Origin: Symbiodinium natans
Lineage: Eukaryota > Sar > Dinophyceae > Suessiales > Symbiodiniaceae
Assembly: GCA_905221605.1 (NCBI GenBank)
Contig: CAJNDS010000036.1
Span: forward strand, 510,660-574,659
Length of the DNA: 64,000 nt
Reading direction: 5' to 3'
The notes beneath the pieces were generated by a model that saw only the letters and a program-made list of their open reading frames with translations, was not told where the DNA came from and did not search any database. Position 1 is the first letter of the stretch; each line of letters starts with the position of its first letter. Shown piece by piece: positions 27,976-38,999 of this stretch. Both the position numbers and the translations under genes were made by a program.

Positions 27976-28357
27976 AAACCCTAAACCCTGAACCCCAAGC
28001 CCTAAACCCTAAACCCTAAACCCTAAATTCAAAACCCTAAAACCCAAACCCTAAACCCTAAACCCTAAACTAAACCCTAAACCCTCCTAATTACAAGCTT
28101 TAGGGTTCGAAGGTTGAGTGTCTACTGGAAGGTGTCTTCTGGAAGGCTCTTGGGCAGTAGTAGGGTTCTAGGAGCCTCAACATTGGGCTGTGATGCAACA
28201 CACTTACGCTGCTGAGCCTTGAACCCCAAATCCAGGGTTTAGGGTTTAGGGTTCAGGGTTCAGGGTTTAGGGTTTAGGGTTTCGCCCTGCCCAGCGGCAA
28301 CGGCACTCTCGCGGAGGGCGCAGCGCACGCGGACATCCGTGCTTCCTTGGCGGAAGG

Positions 28358-28467
28358 GTTTAGGGTTTAGGGTTTAAATTTAGGGTTTAGGGTTTAGGGT
28401 TTAGGGTTTAGGGTTTAGGGTTTAGGGTTTAGGGTTTAGGGTTTAGGGTTTAGGGTTTAGGGTTTAG
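28358..28467 (+). repeat. TTTAGGG tract
   Basis: About 15 units, one interrupted by AAATTTAGGG. Confidence 0.9.
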
Positions 28468-28573
28468 GGAAGGCATGGGCCCTCACTAAGCTTTGGGGGC
28501 ACTTGCCGGCATGCAAGAAGGTTCGGGGTATCTTCGGCAAAGAGCGGGCGATCCGTCCTGGGTCTCTGCTTAC

Positions 28574-28686
28574 CTTCCAGCTTGGATTCTAGAATAAGCC
28601 GTCTTCGGGAGGATTATGCTCACTGAATCGCCTGGGTCTTGGGGGATCCAGACAAGCAAGTAAAACGTCCACTCATCCTGCTCACC
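28574..28686 (-). CDS. Exon-like island with canonical GTAAGC donor (unrecognised)
   Basis: Reads GEQDEWTFYLLVWIPQDPGD then SVSIILPKTAYSRIQAG up to AAG|GTAAGC; acceptor ACAG|GG or GCAG|G. Hydrophobic strands alternate with charged residues, as in a globular domain. No family recognised. Same strand as the ankyrin gene, 2.5 kb upstream of its start. Confidence 0.45.
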
Positions 28687-28785
28687 CTGTTTCCCCCATC
28701 CTCAAGCGGTTTGGGTTTTGGAGTTTACAGTAGGGCCCCTAAATCTTTTACCCCCCCCCAAGCCCAAAACGCGCGAACTCCAAAC

Positions 28786-28850
28786 CTGAACAAGCAGCTG
28801 TAACGGAATGCTCCGCCGCACTAACGCACTCGGTGATGCGCTTGTAGTGC
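28786..28850 (-). CDS. Exon-like island (unrecognised)
   Basis: HYKRITECVSAAEHSVTAAC after TGCAG|G, donor TTCAG|GTTTGG. May belong to the same gene as 28574-28686, though the phases do not join directly. Confidence 0.35.
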
Positions 28851-29184
28851 CTGCACACGAAAGCCCATGGAAGGAGAAGTAGCAACCCCCCCCCCCTTCT
28901 CCTGAAGCCCTCAACCAAAAAAAACCGTTGGCTTCTGGAGCTCATGATGCACCAGGGTGGTGTATAGGGTTTAGGGGTTAGGGGTTTAGGGTTATAAGGG
29001 ATGGTTAAGGGGCTTAGGTTTATGGGCTAGGATCTAGCATCATTCCCTGTGGGAACATGGGCCTGTGCGCCCCCGGGTCCTTATGAAACCAAAAAAGACT
29101 CAAAGATGTCCATGGCTTGTTACGCTCAGGAGCGCCGACCAAAGGCCCCGCTTTTTTCTGCAAGCCAGCGGCTTAATCCCTTCG

Positions 29185-29281
29185 GGTTTAGGGTTTAGGG
29201 TTTAGGGTTTAGGGTTTAGGGTTTAGGGTTTAGGGTTTAGGGTTTAGGGTTTAGGGTTTAGGGTTTAGGGTTTAGGGTTTA
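29185..29281 (+). repeat. TTTAGGG tract
   Basis: About 14 perfect units, followed by poly-C. Confidence 0.9.
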
Positions 29282-31200
29282 ATCTTGAAGTTCTCCCCCC
29301 CCCCCCCCGCCGTAGCATTAAAAACCCCAAAAACCCCGAAACGGCTTTTAGTCTTCTATTCCAGGGGGTTCTTATCGTTTGTCCGAAGAAACAGCCCGCC
29401 CGTTCTTCTAACTTGCTGGCTCAGTAGGCCTGCTAGGTTTCAGGCTTCCGCTGCCGATCAATTCTGTATAGGGGTGTTGTAATACTAGCGGGAAGGGATT
29501 ATGGGGTTTAGGGTTTTAGGGTTTAGGCCAAGTTTAGGGAAACCCGAAATCTCATAACCCCTAAAACTCAAAAACCTTCAACCCTAGAAAACTGCAGCTA
29601 TCGTGCGTTGTGGGCCGCAGGGCTGTAGCTGCTGAAGAAACACTAAAGAGTCCGCACCTAATTAGGCAGGCAATCCGCTTCAAAGTTTAGGGTCCAGGGT
29701 TTTCGTGGTAGTGGGAACGGTTTCATTCATGACTTGGGTCCACGATAGAGTGCAAAGTCGGTAATTCAAGGGGTAGTGATAGTGCGGGACCCCGAAGCCC
29801 CCAAAATCCTGGATGAGCCCTGGTGGGCTGCAAGGAATGCTTAGGGTAAACCCTACCTCAGGCGGCACGAAGCCCCAGGCCCTAAACCCTAAACCCTAAA
29901 CCCTAAACCCTAAACCCTAAACCCTAAACCCTAAACCCTAAACCCCGCCTGGAGGGGGTGCTATGCCTCCACATAACCGAGATAGGCTGGATGGAGTTTC
30001 GGCCTGGACACTCAGGATTTTAGGGGCTCAGGGCCTTGTGAGGGTTTAGGGTTTAGGGTTTAGGGTTTAGGGTTTAGGGTTTTGGGTTTAGGGTTTAGGG
30101 TTTAGGGTTTAGGGTTAGGGTTTAGGGTTTGGGGTTTAGGGTTTAGGGTTTAGGGTTTAGGGTATAGGGTTTTGGGTTTAAGGGTCTCGGGCTTTGGGAT
30201 TTGGGGTGTTTAGGTCTTGGGTTAGTTCGGGTTTGACGCGGGGCATTTGAGGTTTGTGGGGTTGACAGGGCAGACGACCCCAGAACCCTTGCGAGGTTCA
30301 CAAGGCGTCGGCTTAGGGTTCTCCAGGATTCATTCACCCCAATTCCTAACCCCGTCAACAAATCCCAAACTCCTTCAACAAACTCTTCGTGCTGAGCAGA
30401 TGCTCGTACACGAGTCCTCAAAACCCTAAACCCCTCAAACCTCCAAACCCCTCAAACACCTAAGCCCTGAAACCTCAAAACCCTCAAACACCTAAGAACC
30501 CCTCAGAGCCCTAAACCCCCAAACCCCGAAACCTCAAAACCGTAGACCTCAAACCCCAAAGCCCCTGTAAACCCCAAAAGCCTCCTTGGAGCCTTCGAGG
30601 GCTGTTTTCTCCAAGAAGCAAGGGTTAAAAAAAAGGTTAACATTTTCTATTCTTACTCAATAAGGAAACCCACCCGAAGCCCTAAACCCGAAACCCGAAA
30701 CCATAAACCCTAAGCCCTAAACCCTAAACCCTACACCCTAAACCCTAAACCCTAAACCCCAAATCTTATCGAAAGTTCAGCTACTGGCGAAGTAAGCGGG
30801 TGCTTAGGAGGCGCAGGTGCTGAGCTCGCGGCACATGTGAACTCCTGGGCTGGCTCGGAGATGTTTTTTAAAGGGTTTTTTGGGGGTTTAGGGTTTAGGG
30901 TTTAGGGTTTAGGGTTTAGGGTTTAGGGTTTAGGGTTTAGGGTCTAGGGGGTTTAGGGTGTTCAGGGCGTTCAGGGCGTTTAGGACGTTTAGGGTGTTTA
31001 GGGTTTAGGGTCAGGCCCCCTCGCGGTTTCTATCTTTCGGTAGCTCTCAAAATGCGTCTCCCCTTTTTTGGGTGCTCATTCTACTACGGCACCCTTATAA
31101 CAATGACCCAAACAGGCTTTAATGCATAGGGTTTGGGGTTTAGGGGTTTGGGGCGAAACCCTAAACCCTAAACCCTAAACCCGAATTTAGAGAGCTACCC
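29282..31200. other. 1.9 kb without a supported gene
   Basis: Telomere-type tracts (29879-29944, 30045-30165, 30887-30945) and degenerate CCCTCAAACC. Minus islands at 29690-29865 and 30785-30860 (SEPAQEFTCAASSAPAPPKH) are open but unassigned. Confidence 0.45.
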
Positions 31201-31219
31201 AGCTACACACCATGGGGTG

Positions 31220-31282
31220 TGGGCCGAGCCGCTGTGGAGCTGCAAAGGCGGCAGGCCTTCCCAGAGAAAGCCCCCAACTTTC
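31220..31282 (+). CDS. Possible first exon with N-myristoylation signal
   Basis: ATG at 31220 opens MGCGPSRCGAAKAAGLPRES. Met-Gly-Cys with Ser at position 6 is a typical N-myristoylation/palmitoylation start seen in many protist signalling proteins. The rest of the gene was not found; the minus strand is also open. Confidence 0.3.
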
Positions 31283-31779
31283 AAGCCCTACACCCTACAC
31301 CCTACACCCTGAACCCTAAACCCTAAACCCTACACCCTGAACCCTAAACCCTAAACCCTAAACCCTTAACCCTTAACCTAAACCCTACACTTACACCCCA
31401 AGCCGCCCCAAGCCGTAAACCCTAAACAGTAAACCCTCGTTTACTTTCTTTGGTCTCGGGAGGAGGGGGGTTCGGGGGGTTCAGGAGGGGGGTTTGGGGG
31501 GTTTAGGGGGCTTTCAAGGGAGGGGTTAAGGGTTTTGGGGCTTAGGGGCTTTAGGGTTGCGGATTTTAAGGGCTTAGGGTGTAGGCTCTAACTTAACCTC
31601 GAAAACAAGACCCTTCGCGACCTCCGCAAACTGAAGCCTCAACACCTAAAGCCCTCGACTCTGATATCTCTACCTGCAACCTCAACCCGACAAGACTGTG
31701 GCAAGTTCAGGGCTTTGAGCCATAAGCTAAGGGGCTTGGGGTCTGGGGTTTAGGGTTCAGGGCTTGAGGGTTTAGAGTT

Positions 31780-31912
31780 TACTTGGAGGTTCATGGCACT
31801 TGTTAAGCAATTATAACTGGATTTTATAACTGTACGTTTAACCAGATTAGGGCACTTGATGGAAAATAAGTACAGCTAGAACTGGTTAATAAGTACCATG
31901 AACCTCCAAGTA
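31780..31912. mobile_element. F2 foldback with TA ends
   Basis: TACTTGGAGGTTCATGGCACTT ... AAGTACCATGAACCTCCAAGTA: terminal inverted repeats of about 20 bases. Confidence 0.75.
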
Positions 31913-32791
31913 GATGGTGTTGGCCGAAATTACGTCAGAAGGCCATGGCTGCCGCTGAAACTGGATCAACGATCACGTCATCGAAACTGGCGCGACCGTA
32001 CCAGAAATTACACTGAGCATAGAATATCACATATACTTATATATACATATATAGGTGTGTATATATATATGGGTCTACAATCTACAACAGAATGACAATG
32101 TCTGTGTATATATATATATATATAAAGATTGTTCCCCAACTTGCCGCCCAGTGTATCGCACCCACGCACAAGAATGGCTCGGTTGGCAGCTATCTTTGTT
32201 GGCAGCCAACGGAGTGCCAAAGGGTAGTTGGGATGCCTAAAACGGTATGTCAATGGGAGGTTGAGAGGAGTATTGGGAGTTCCAAAGCTCGCAGAAGCAC
32301 CAACTAAACTGTTCTTGGACCTTCCTTGGGAATTGTGATGGTCCCTGACACAAAGAATGACGGAATCATGAACCCTGAAACCCAAAGATGACTATGAGCA
32401 TATGCTCCTCTCAACCCCCAGCCACCCAACTCCCCACACCCCCCGTCCCCCACACCTCCCCCACCCACCACGCCCTCTCCCCCACCGCTTAGGGTTTACG
32501 GGTTTAGGGCTTAGGAAACCATAGCATTTACAATAAGCCCACCCTCTGGTAACGTAACTTGTGTTCCCCAACAAGAACCCAGCTTAGGATCCTAGGAACC
32601 CTAAACCCCGAACCCTAAACCCGAAACCCTAACCCTAAACCCCAAACCCGAAACCCTAAACCCTAAACCCGAAACCCTAAACCCAAACCCCGCTTGCGCC
32701 TTTCAGCGACCCAGCTTCGGTAGACTGACCTTACAGGTGTGCCGAAGGACGGGGAAAGCCTACACGTTCTTTATAGGGGAACTCGGGTCCC

Positions 32792-32878
32792 TACTTGGAG
32801 GTTCGTGGTACTTATTAACCAATTGTAACTGTACTTATAAACCCCCATTGGTTAGTGAGTACCACGAACCTCCAACTA
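32792..32878. mobile_element. F2 foldback, short copy
   Basis: TACTTGGAGGTTCGTGGTACTT ... GAGTACCACGAACCTCCAACTA; 87 bp, almost all stem. Confidence 0.75.
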
Positions 32879-33124
32879 CAGAATCCCTTATAACGGGTTA
32901 GGGGTGATGTGAGATATGTAAAAATTCTGAAAGAACTCGTCAGGAAAGGCTGTGTGGGGGCTCAGGGCTTCTGGTCTTGATTCAGCCTTTGGGGCTTGTC
33001 GCGCTTGGGAGGTCGGGAGATTCATGCAAAGCCAAAATTCTAAATCCTAAGCCCGAGGTTTGGGTAGCCTAAACCCTAAACCCTAAACCCCAAACCCTAA
33101 ACCCTAAACCCTAAACCCTAAATA

Positions 33125-33370
33125 GTGTTTCGGGGTCCAGGGTTCACGGCGAAGGGCTTTGGGGGGCTTCAGTGTATCCTCAACCCAGGTTGGCCCGCGG
33201 TGCTCTCATTTTCTGCTGCGCGGTGCATGATTGTTCAGGGTTTGGTTCTATACGATGACCAGATGAAGCCTGAAATTGAGATCAAAACCCGATGCCGCTA
33301 TACTCCGTCTTGTATGTGGAACAACAGCCCCACAGCCCTCAACTCCCAAACCCACCCCGGATTCCCGGAG
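33125..33370 (+). CDS. Coding-like island (unrecognised)
   Basis: Plus frame contains LSFSAARCMIVQGLVLYDDQ then MKPEIEIKTRCRYTPS, while minus frames have stops. No start or family identified. Followed by an F1 foldback. Confidence 0.25.
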
Positions 33371-33381
33371 ACCTCTGAAGG

Positions 33382-33480
33382 CTGGGATGTTCCGTTATAC
33401 CAACAGTCCTGAAAAGGAATTATAACAAGGGGAAATATAATCCATATTAAAGACTGTGAGGCATAAGGGTGAACATCCCC
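33382..33480. mobile_element. F1 foldback
   Basis: CTGGGATGTTCCGTTATACC ... AAGGGTGAACATCCCC. Confidence 0.7.
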
Positions 33481-33974
33481 GTCTAAAGGCTTATACCCAT
33501 AAACTAGGGACCCTAAACCCCTAAAGTTTGGGGTTTCTGGTTTAGAGTTGAGGGCTGTCTAAGCCCGCAGCCCTTGCGCTCCATGGCTACCAAGATCGCC
33601 AGGCATCAGGAGAAAGCGGGTTTCTAGGGTGCACAAGGAGTCTTAGAGGGACTAAAAGAGGGTTTTTAGGATGTCGGGCTGCCGGGGGGTGGAGGCTGGG
33701 AAGGGTGTATGCATTTTGAGCATTTTGTATATATATATATATATAAACTCCGCATGCGCATCCGCATCTGCATGTTCCCTGAGCCCCCCCAACTCGTATG
33801 TAGGGCTCAGGGTTCGGGGTTTGGAAGTCCTAGACGCTTCCTCTTCCCTACAAAGTGTAGGGCTTCTAGGGCTATAGGAGTAAAGGGCTTATATGGCTTC
33901 TGGGGTTTGTAGGGTTAAATGGTTCAGGGATATGAGTTACTTCTAGGGCTTCGGGCTTTGCATAGCCCACCCCC

Positions 33975-34026
33975 CCTGGCCGAGTATGTGCCTGAGCCGG
34001 CCTGCAGGGACGCCAGCAGAAACTGG
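33975..34026 (-). CDS. Exon-like island, possible second ankyrin-type gene
   Basis: FLLASLQAGSGTYSAR follows TTCCAG; resembles the LLxxxxAGAD half of an ankyrin repeat only loosely. Confidence 0.25.
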
Positions 34027-34316
34027 AAGTCAGGGTAGGGTTTAGGCTTAGGCTTAGGGCTTAGGGTTGAGAAAATTGAGCCGACACCCAAAAACCTTCA
34101 ACCGCCAACCCCCTCTCCCCTACCAAAAATAAAAAAACGCCTAGACCATGAACCCTAAACCCTCTAAGCTCTACATGGCCCTCACCCTCCAGGCTCTATA
34201 TGACCTGAAGACCCGAAAACCCCAAATACTACACACCCTAAACCCTAAACCCTAAACCCGGAACCCTAAACCCTGAACCCTGAACCCTGAACCCCTGACT
34301 TTCCTAAAGCCTTAAC

Positions 34317-34361
34317 AATCTGTTCGGGATGCCCTTCGGGGCCTGGGCAGTTTAAAGCATC
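34317..34361 (-). CDS. Exon-like island, possible second ankyrin-type gene
   Basis: DALNCPGPEGHPEQI, 15 codons in phase 0, acceptor TGCAG|G, GT donor. The AL....GHPE pattern resembles a degenerate ankyrin first half. Confidence 0.3.
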
Positions 34362-35184
34362 CTGCAGGTATAGGGGGGTTTAGGGTTTTGGGGTTTAGGG
34401 TGTAGGGATTTTAGGGTTTTTGGATTTTTGGGTTTTAGGTTCAGGGTTTAGGTTTAGGGGTTAGGGTTTAGGGTCTAGGGTTTAGGGTTTAGGGTTTAGG
34501 GCTTAGGGCTTAGGGTTATAAGTTATGAGAGCTTAGGGTTTAGGGTTTAGGGAGTCGTGCAGGGTTTGGGGTTTAGGGTTCTGGGTTTTACGGGCTTTGG
34601 GGTGTTGGGGCTTTGGGGGTTTGGGGTTTAGGGTTTGGGGTTTGGGGTTTAGGAATGTAGGAATTAGGGTTTTAGAAGAGTCGCTGCTACCTGACTGCCA
34701 GGCCCCATCCCCACACCCTAAACCGCAAACCCCAAACCCTACGACTCCAACATCTGGATCCCCCACCCCCAACCAACCAACCAACCAACCAACCCCCAAA
34801 CCCAACCAACCAACGACCCAACAGGCACCCAGGCGTCCAGAACTTTTTTCGGAGGGCTTACAGGGTCCAGGGCGTTTAGGGGGATAGGGTGTAGGGTTCA
34901 TGTTCTAGGGTTCCCAAACGCTAAACCCGAACCTCTAAACCCTTAAACCCAAACCCAAAACCCTGAAACCCTCAAACCCTATACACTAAACCTTATAGGG
35001 TTTGGGGTTGAGGCCTCTACTTGGAGGTTCATGGCCAGTTATAAGTAGGGTTAGAAGTGGGGTAACTATACTAATAACTTTATTCAGGGCACTTATAACC
35101 CTAAACCCTAAACCCTAAACCCTAAAACCCTATACCCTAGACCCCCTCGGGCTCAGGGCCCTGAGCCCTGAATCCTTTCAGGCC

Positions 35185-35247
35185 CGAGGCAAAGATGGAA
35201 GTGCTTGAAGAGCATCTTCTCGGCCGCGCCACGGGCGAAGCCCATGC
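35185..35247 (-). CDS. Exon-like island, possible second ankyrin-type gene
   Basis: MGFARGAAEKMLFKHFHLCL after TTAAG|G. Bracketed by TTTAGGG on the right. Confidence 0.3.
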
Positions 35248-35644
35248 CTTAAGCTTAGGGTTTAGGGCTTAGGGCTTAGGGCTTAGGGTTTAGGGTTTAG
35301 GGTTTAGGGCTTAGGGCTTAGGGCTTAGGGCTTAGGGCTTAGGGTTTGGGGTTTGGGGTTTGGGGTTTGGGTTTAGGGCTTAGGGTTTAGGGCTTGGGGT
35401 TGAAAAATGAAGCGTTTTTCGTGGTGGGAATTGAGGGCGGCAGCCCTAAACCCTAAAAAGCAATGATTTGGGTGGTGGCCTGTGAAAGCTCACCGCGGGG
35501 GGAAAAAGAAACCTAGCACCAATGAAGTTGGGCTGCAGTGGAAACATGCCACTTCGCGTGACATGCCGTCCCCCCCCCCCCCCCACACCGGGTGTGTCGG
35601 GGGCCCGTTTCCTCACGGTACTTGCTGCCGCTGCGTGGAGAGAC

Positions 35645-35920
35645 ACCCTAAAACCCTAAACCCTAAACCCTAAAGCCCTAAAACCCTAAAACCCCTAAAA
35701 CCCTAAAACCCTAAATTCCTAAAAACCCTAAAACCCTAAAACCCTAAAACCCTAAAACCCTAAAACCCTAAAACCCTAAACCCTAAAACCCTAAAAAACC
35801 TTAAACCCTAAAACCCTAAAACCCTAAAACCCTAAAACCCTAAACCCCTAAAACCCTAAAACCCTAAAACCCTAAAACCCTAAAACCCTAAAACCCTAAA
35901 ACCCTAAAACCCTAAAACCC
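35645..35920 (-). repeat. CCCTAAAA (8-mer) array
   Basis: About 30 units of CCCTAAAA with few variants; a second local amplification of the 8-mer seen at 22862. Confidence 0.9.
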
Positions 35921-36562
35921 CAACCCCTGAACCCTGGGTTCCCATTCGATGACTTCCTTCAAACCTGCCTGTTTATCTTCAACCTAAACCGTCAATACGG
36001 CTCCCAACCCAGCTTCAACACCCGGCCGTCCTAAATCCCCACACCTACGTTTTGTTTGTTTATTTTTTCCATACTAGGTTTAGGGTTTAGGGTTCAGGGT
36101 TGAGGTTTGAGGGCTTCGGGTTCCTCTCTAGGGTGTAGGGTTGCGGGTGCAGGTTCGACCTGCCCGCGCCCTTATCCCTGACTCTCTGCGCCCCATGAGC
36201 TCTCGACCCCATGTCCCTCGTAACTTCCGCAAACCTAAACCTCAACCCCCCCCCCCCCCAGCTCCTACGCCCCTAAACCCTAAACCCTAAACCTTAAGCC
36301 CTGAGCCCGAAACCTCTCTGCCCCTAAACCCATCTGAACCCTAAACCGACATCAAGGCCCTGGCGATCGGTCGGGGTCTCCATGACCTGTAGCTTTGGGT
36401 TCAGGGCTTCAGGCCTTTTCAGGTCTCAGGCAGGTTCTTTAAGGTCCTGGGGACCCCAGGGTCTTCGCGTCTTAGGGTCCCCGGGTTTGGGATGTTAGGG
36501 TCTCTTCAAGTTTGGGGGGTCTTGGGGCCTTAGGGGCTTAGGGCCTGGGGGCCTTCGGGCTT

Positions 36563-36646
36563 TGCTTGGAGGTTCCTGTATAGTTGTAAACGGGGTATTA
36601 CAAGCAGGGGCAACTATAATCATAACTATACCATGAACCTTCAAGT
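36563..36646. mobile_element. F2 foldback
   Basis: GCTTGGAGGTTCCTGTATAGTT ... AACTATACCATGAACCTTCAAG. Confidence 0.7.
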
Positions 36647-36954
36647 CACCCTAAAGCCTGAACCCTAGCCCCTAAACCCTAAACCTTCGGGTTCTAGGTT
36701 GGCCCAGTGGGCTCATGGCTTGCTGAGCAAGCGGTCCTTGTAGGGACTCGGGTGTAAGGCTTGGGTTTTGGGGTTTTGGGTTCGGGTTTAGGGTTTGGGG
36801 TTTGGGGGTTTAGGGTGTTAGAGTGTGCCGGGTTTATCGGAATGTGCTTTTTCACTCCGCGCATCCCAAAAGGACGACACGCACATAAGCTCACCAATAT
36901 TACTATTCGGACCCTACATACACACACCAAATAACAAAAAGTACAACCCCTACC

Positions 36955-37136
36955 TCACATAACCCCCATCAACCTGAACTTTGAAGCAACCTTGGCCCCC
37001 GACGTGGAAGAGGTCTGTCCGGCGCTCGAAGAAGCTAAGCAAGCTCCAAGTCAGATCCTTTCAGGTGATCAGCGTGTCCGGGATTTGGATTCATGGGCTC
37101 GTTCTGGCGGTTCGCTTAGATGAAGCTTAGGGTCTG
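36955..37136 (+). CDS. 3'-terminal exon-like island on plus strand
   Basis: Stop-free from about 36925 and ends TGA near 37136. Reads LNFEATLAPDVEEVCPALEE then AKQAPSQILSGDQRVRDLDS; acidic, helix-forming. Minus frames are closed. Family unknown, upstream exons not identified. Confidence 0.4.
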
Positions 37137-37376
37137 GGGATTCGGGGGGGTGCATGATTCTGCTCTCGAACATACTGTGCATCCGTCTCTAAATAAAGGG
37201 GCTTACGGGGTTCAAGGGGCTACGTCGCTTTGCGGGAGCTTTCAGGGGGGTTGAGGGTTTCCTAAACCCTAAACCCTAAACCCTAAACCCTAAACCCTAA
37301 ACCCTAAACCCCAAAACCCTAAACCCCAAAACCCAAAACCCTAAACCCTAAACCCTAAACCCTAAACCCTGCCGGC

Positions 37377-37413
37377 CTCCACATTGCCGTGCTTTCGCGC
37401 CATGTTCATCAAC
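37377..37413 (-). CDS. Exon-like island, possible second ankyrin-type gene
   Basis: LMNMARKHGNVE after CCGAG|G, GC donor GAG|GCCGG. Fits TPLMxAxxxGNVE, the first half of an ankyrin repeat, with the same exon style as the main ankyrin gene. Confidence 0.4.
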
Positions 37414-37553
37414 CTCGGTATGCGCCCGTACTCAGGAATTTTAACAGGGTTTAGGGTTTAGGGCTTAGGGCTTGGGGCCCGAAGCTCTAAACCCGCAACC
37501 GACGGTTGCTGGTCAATTTCCTGGCTTCGGGATCAAGAAGATTGAAAGTGCAG

Positions 37554-38000
37554 GGTTAGGGTTTAGGGTTTAGGGTTTAGGGTTTAGGGTTTAGGGTTTA
37601 GGGTTTAGGGTTTAGGGTTTAGGGTTTAGGGTTTAGTCAAAGGAAGAATAAGGAGCCTATAAAAAGCGTGCCCCTATCATATAAGAGGTTGCGGTTGGGT
37701 CGGTGAGTGGCTGGTGAGTGGCATGTGAGGCACATGTGAGGGGATGTCTCAGGGAAGAGCAAATGAGAAGCTTGTAAGGTCAAAAAGGGCTGAGGCTTGG
37801 CTATCCTGTGTAAGCGTGTTTTTGCGTCGACCCTGTCTTTGAGTAAGCTCTCGTGAGAATTCAACCCGATCCAGGGGTTTAGGGTTTAGGGTTTAGGGTT
37901 TAGGGTTTAGGGTTTAGGGTTTAGGGTTTAGGGTTTAGGGTTTAGGGTTTAGGGTTTAGGGTTTAGGGTTTAGGGTTTAGGGTTTAGGGTTTAGGGTTAG
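37554..38000 (+). repeat. Two TTTAGGG tracts around a 230-bp unique block
   Basis: Tracts 37554-37636 and 37876-38000. The block between has a minus frame without a family; no gene supported. Confidence 0.85.
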
Positions 38001-38386
38001 GGTTTGAGGGGCTTAGGGGCTTAGGAGTTGAGGGGTTTAGGGCTTAGGGTTTAGGGGTTCAGCCCCTGGGATTTAGAGGATTAGGGTTTAGGGTCCAGGT
38101 CCCTTGATGCGGTATGCCTGGGGTTTAGGGTTTAGGGTTGAGCAACTATAGGTTCCCAAGCTAGACCAAAAAAAGGAAGAAAGGGTGCCTGTCCTGGGCT
38201 TAAAAGAAGCCTAAGCGTAAACCCTAAACGGAAAATTCCCAAACCCTAAGCCCTAAACCCTAAACCGTAAACCCTAACCCCTAAACCCAAAACCCTAAAT
38301 CCTCAACCCTAAACCCTGAACCCTAAACCCTAAACCCTAAACCCTAATAAGGGTTCGGGTTTGCCACCCGGGCTTCCCAGCAAGTC

Positions 38387-38447
38387 GTCGAAGCGTCCAT
38401 CCGCCATGGCGCCGGCGCGCTCGGCGAGGAGCTCGGGCACTTTTTTG
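38387..38447 (-). CDS. Exon-like island, possible second ankyrin-type gene
   Basis: KKVPELLAERAGAMADGRFD; fits the VxxLLxxxGAxxxD half of an ankyrin repeat. Inferred GA donor. Upstream end uncertain. Confidence 0.35.
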
Positions 38448-38756
38448 CTCACGGGATCCCGACTCCCACCCCTATGTAAGGTTGCGAAAGAGGGTTTAGG
38501 GTTTAGGGTCTAGGGTTTCGGGTTAGGATTTAGGGTTTGGGAGTTCTGGCACAAGTTGTGGGGTACACTTGCACTGGGAGTGACGTTGGCAACTATGTAT
38601 CTTCCCAAACGGGCTCTTTGAAAGGGTCTGCCTTATACTGCTAGGGTTTAGGGATGAAGGTTTGAAGTTTCGTGCCTAGGGGCCCTAAGCCCTAAACCCT
38701 AAACCCAAGATGAGCTCGAGAGCTGGCAAAAGGCGCTGGCGGTCTCGAGGATTGTT

Positions 38757-38902
38757 TTAGGGTTTGGGGTTTGGGGTTTAGGGTTTAGGGTTTAGGGTTT
38801 AGGGTTTAGGGTTTAGTGTTTAGGGTTTGGGGTTTGGGGTTTGGGGTTTGGGGTTTGGGGTTTGGGGTTTGGGGTTTAGGGTTTAGGGTTTAGGGTTTAG
38901 GA
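38757..38902 (+). repeat. TTTAGGG tract with a TTTGGGG core
   Basis: The centre (about 38829-38878) is eight TTTGGGG units. Confidence 0.9.
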
Positions 38903-38999
38903 GCTGCAGCAGCAGAGCCCAAAATACCCCTTCACTGAGGCCTTAATAATTGGAACAGGGCTTTTTGGGGGTGTTATTGTAGCATAATTATTATAAAGG

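Noticed and set aside
37377-37413. Pentatricopeptide repeat
   Set aside because: The segment LMNMARKHGNVE fits ankyrin spacing and the exon style of the neighbouring gene better than a 35-residue PPR.
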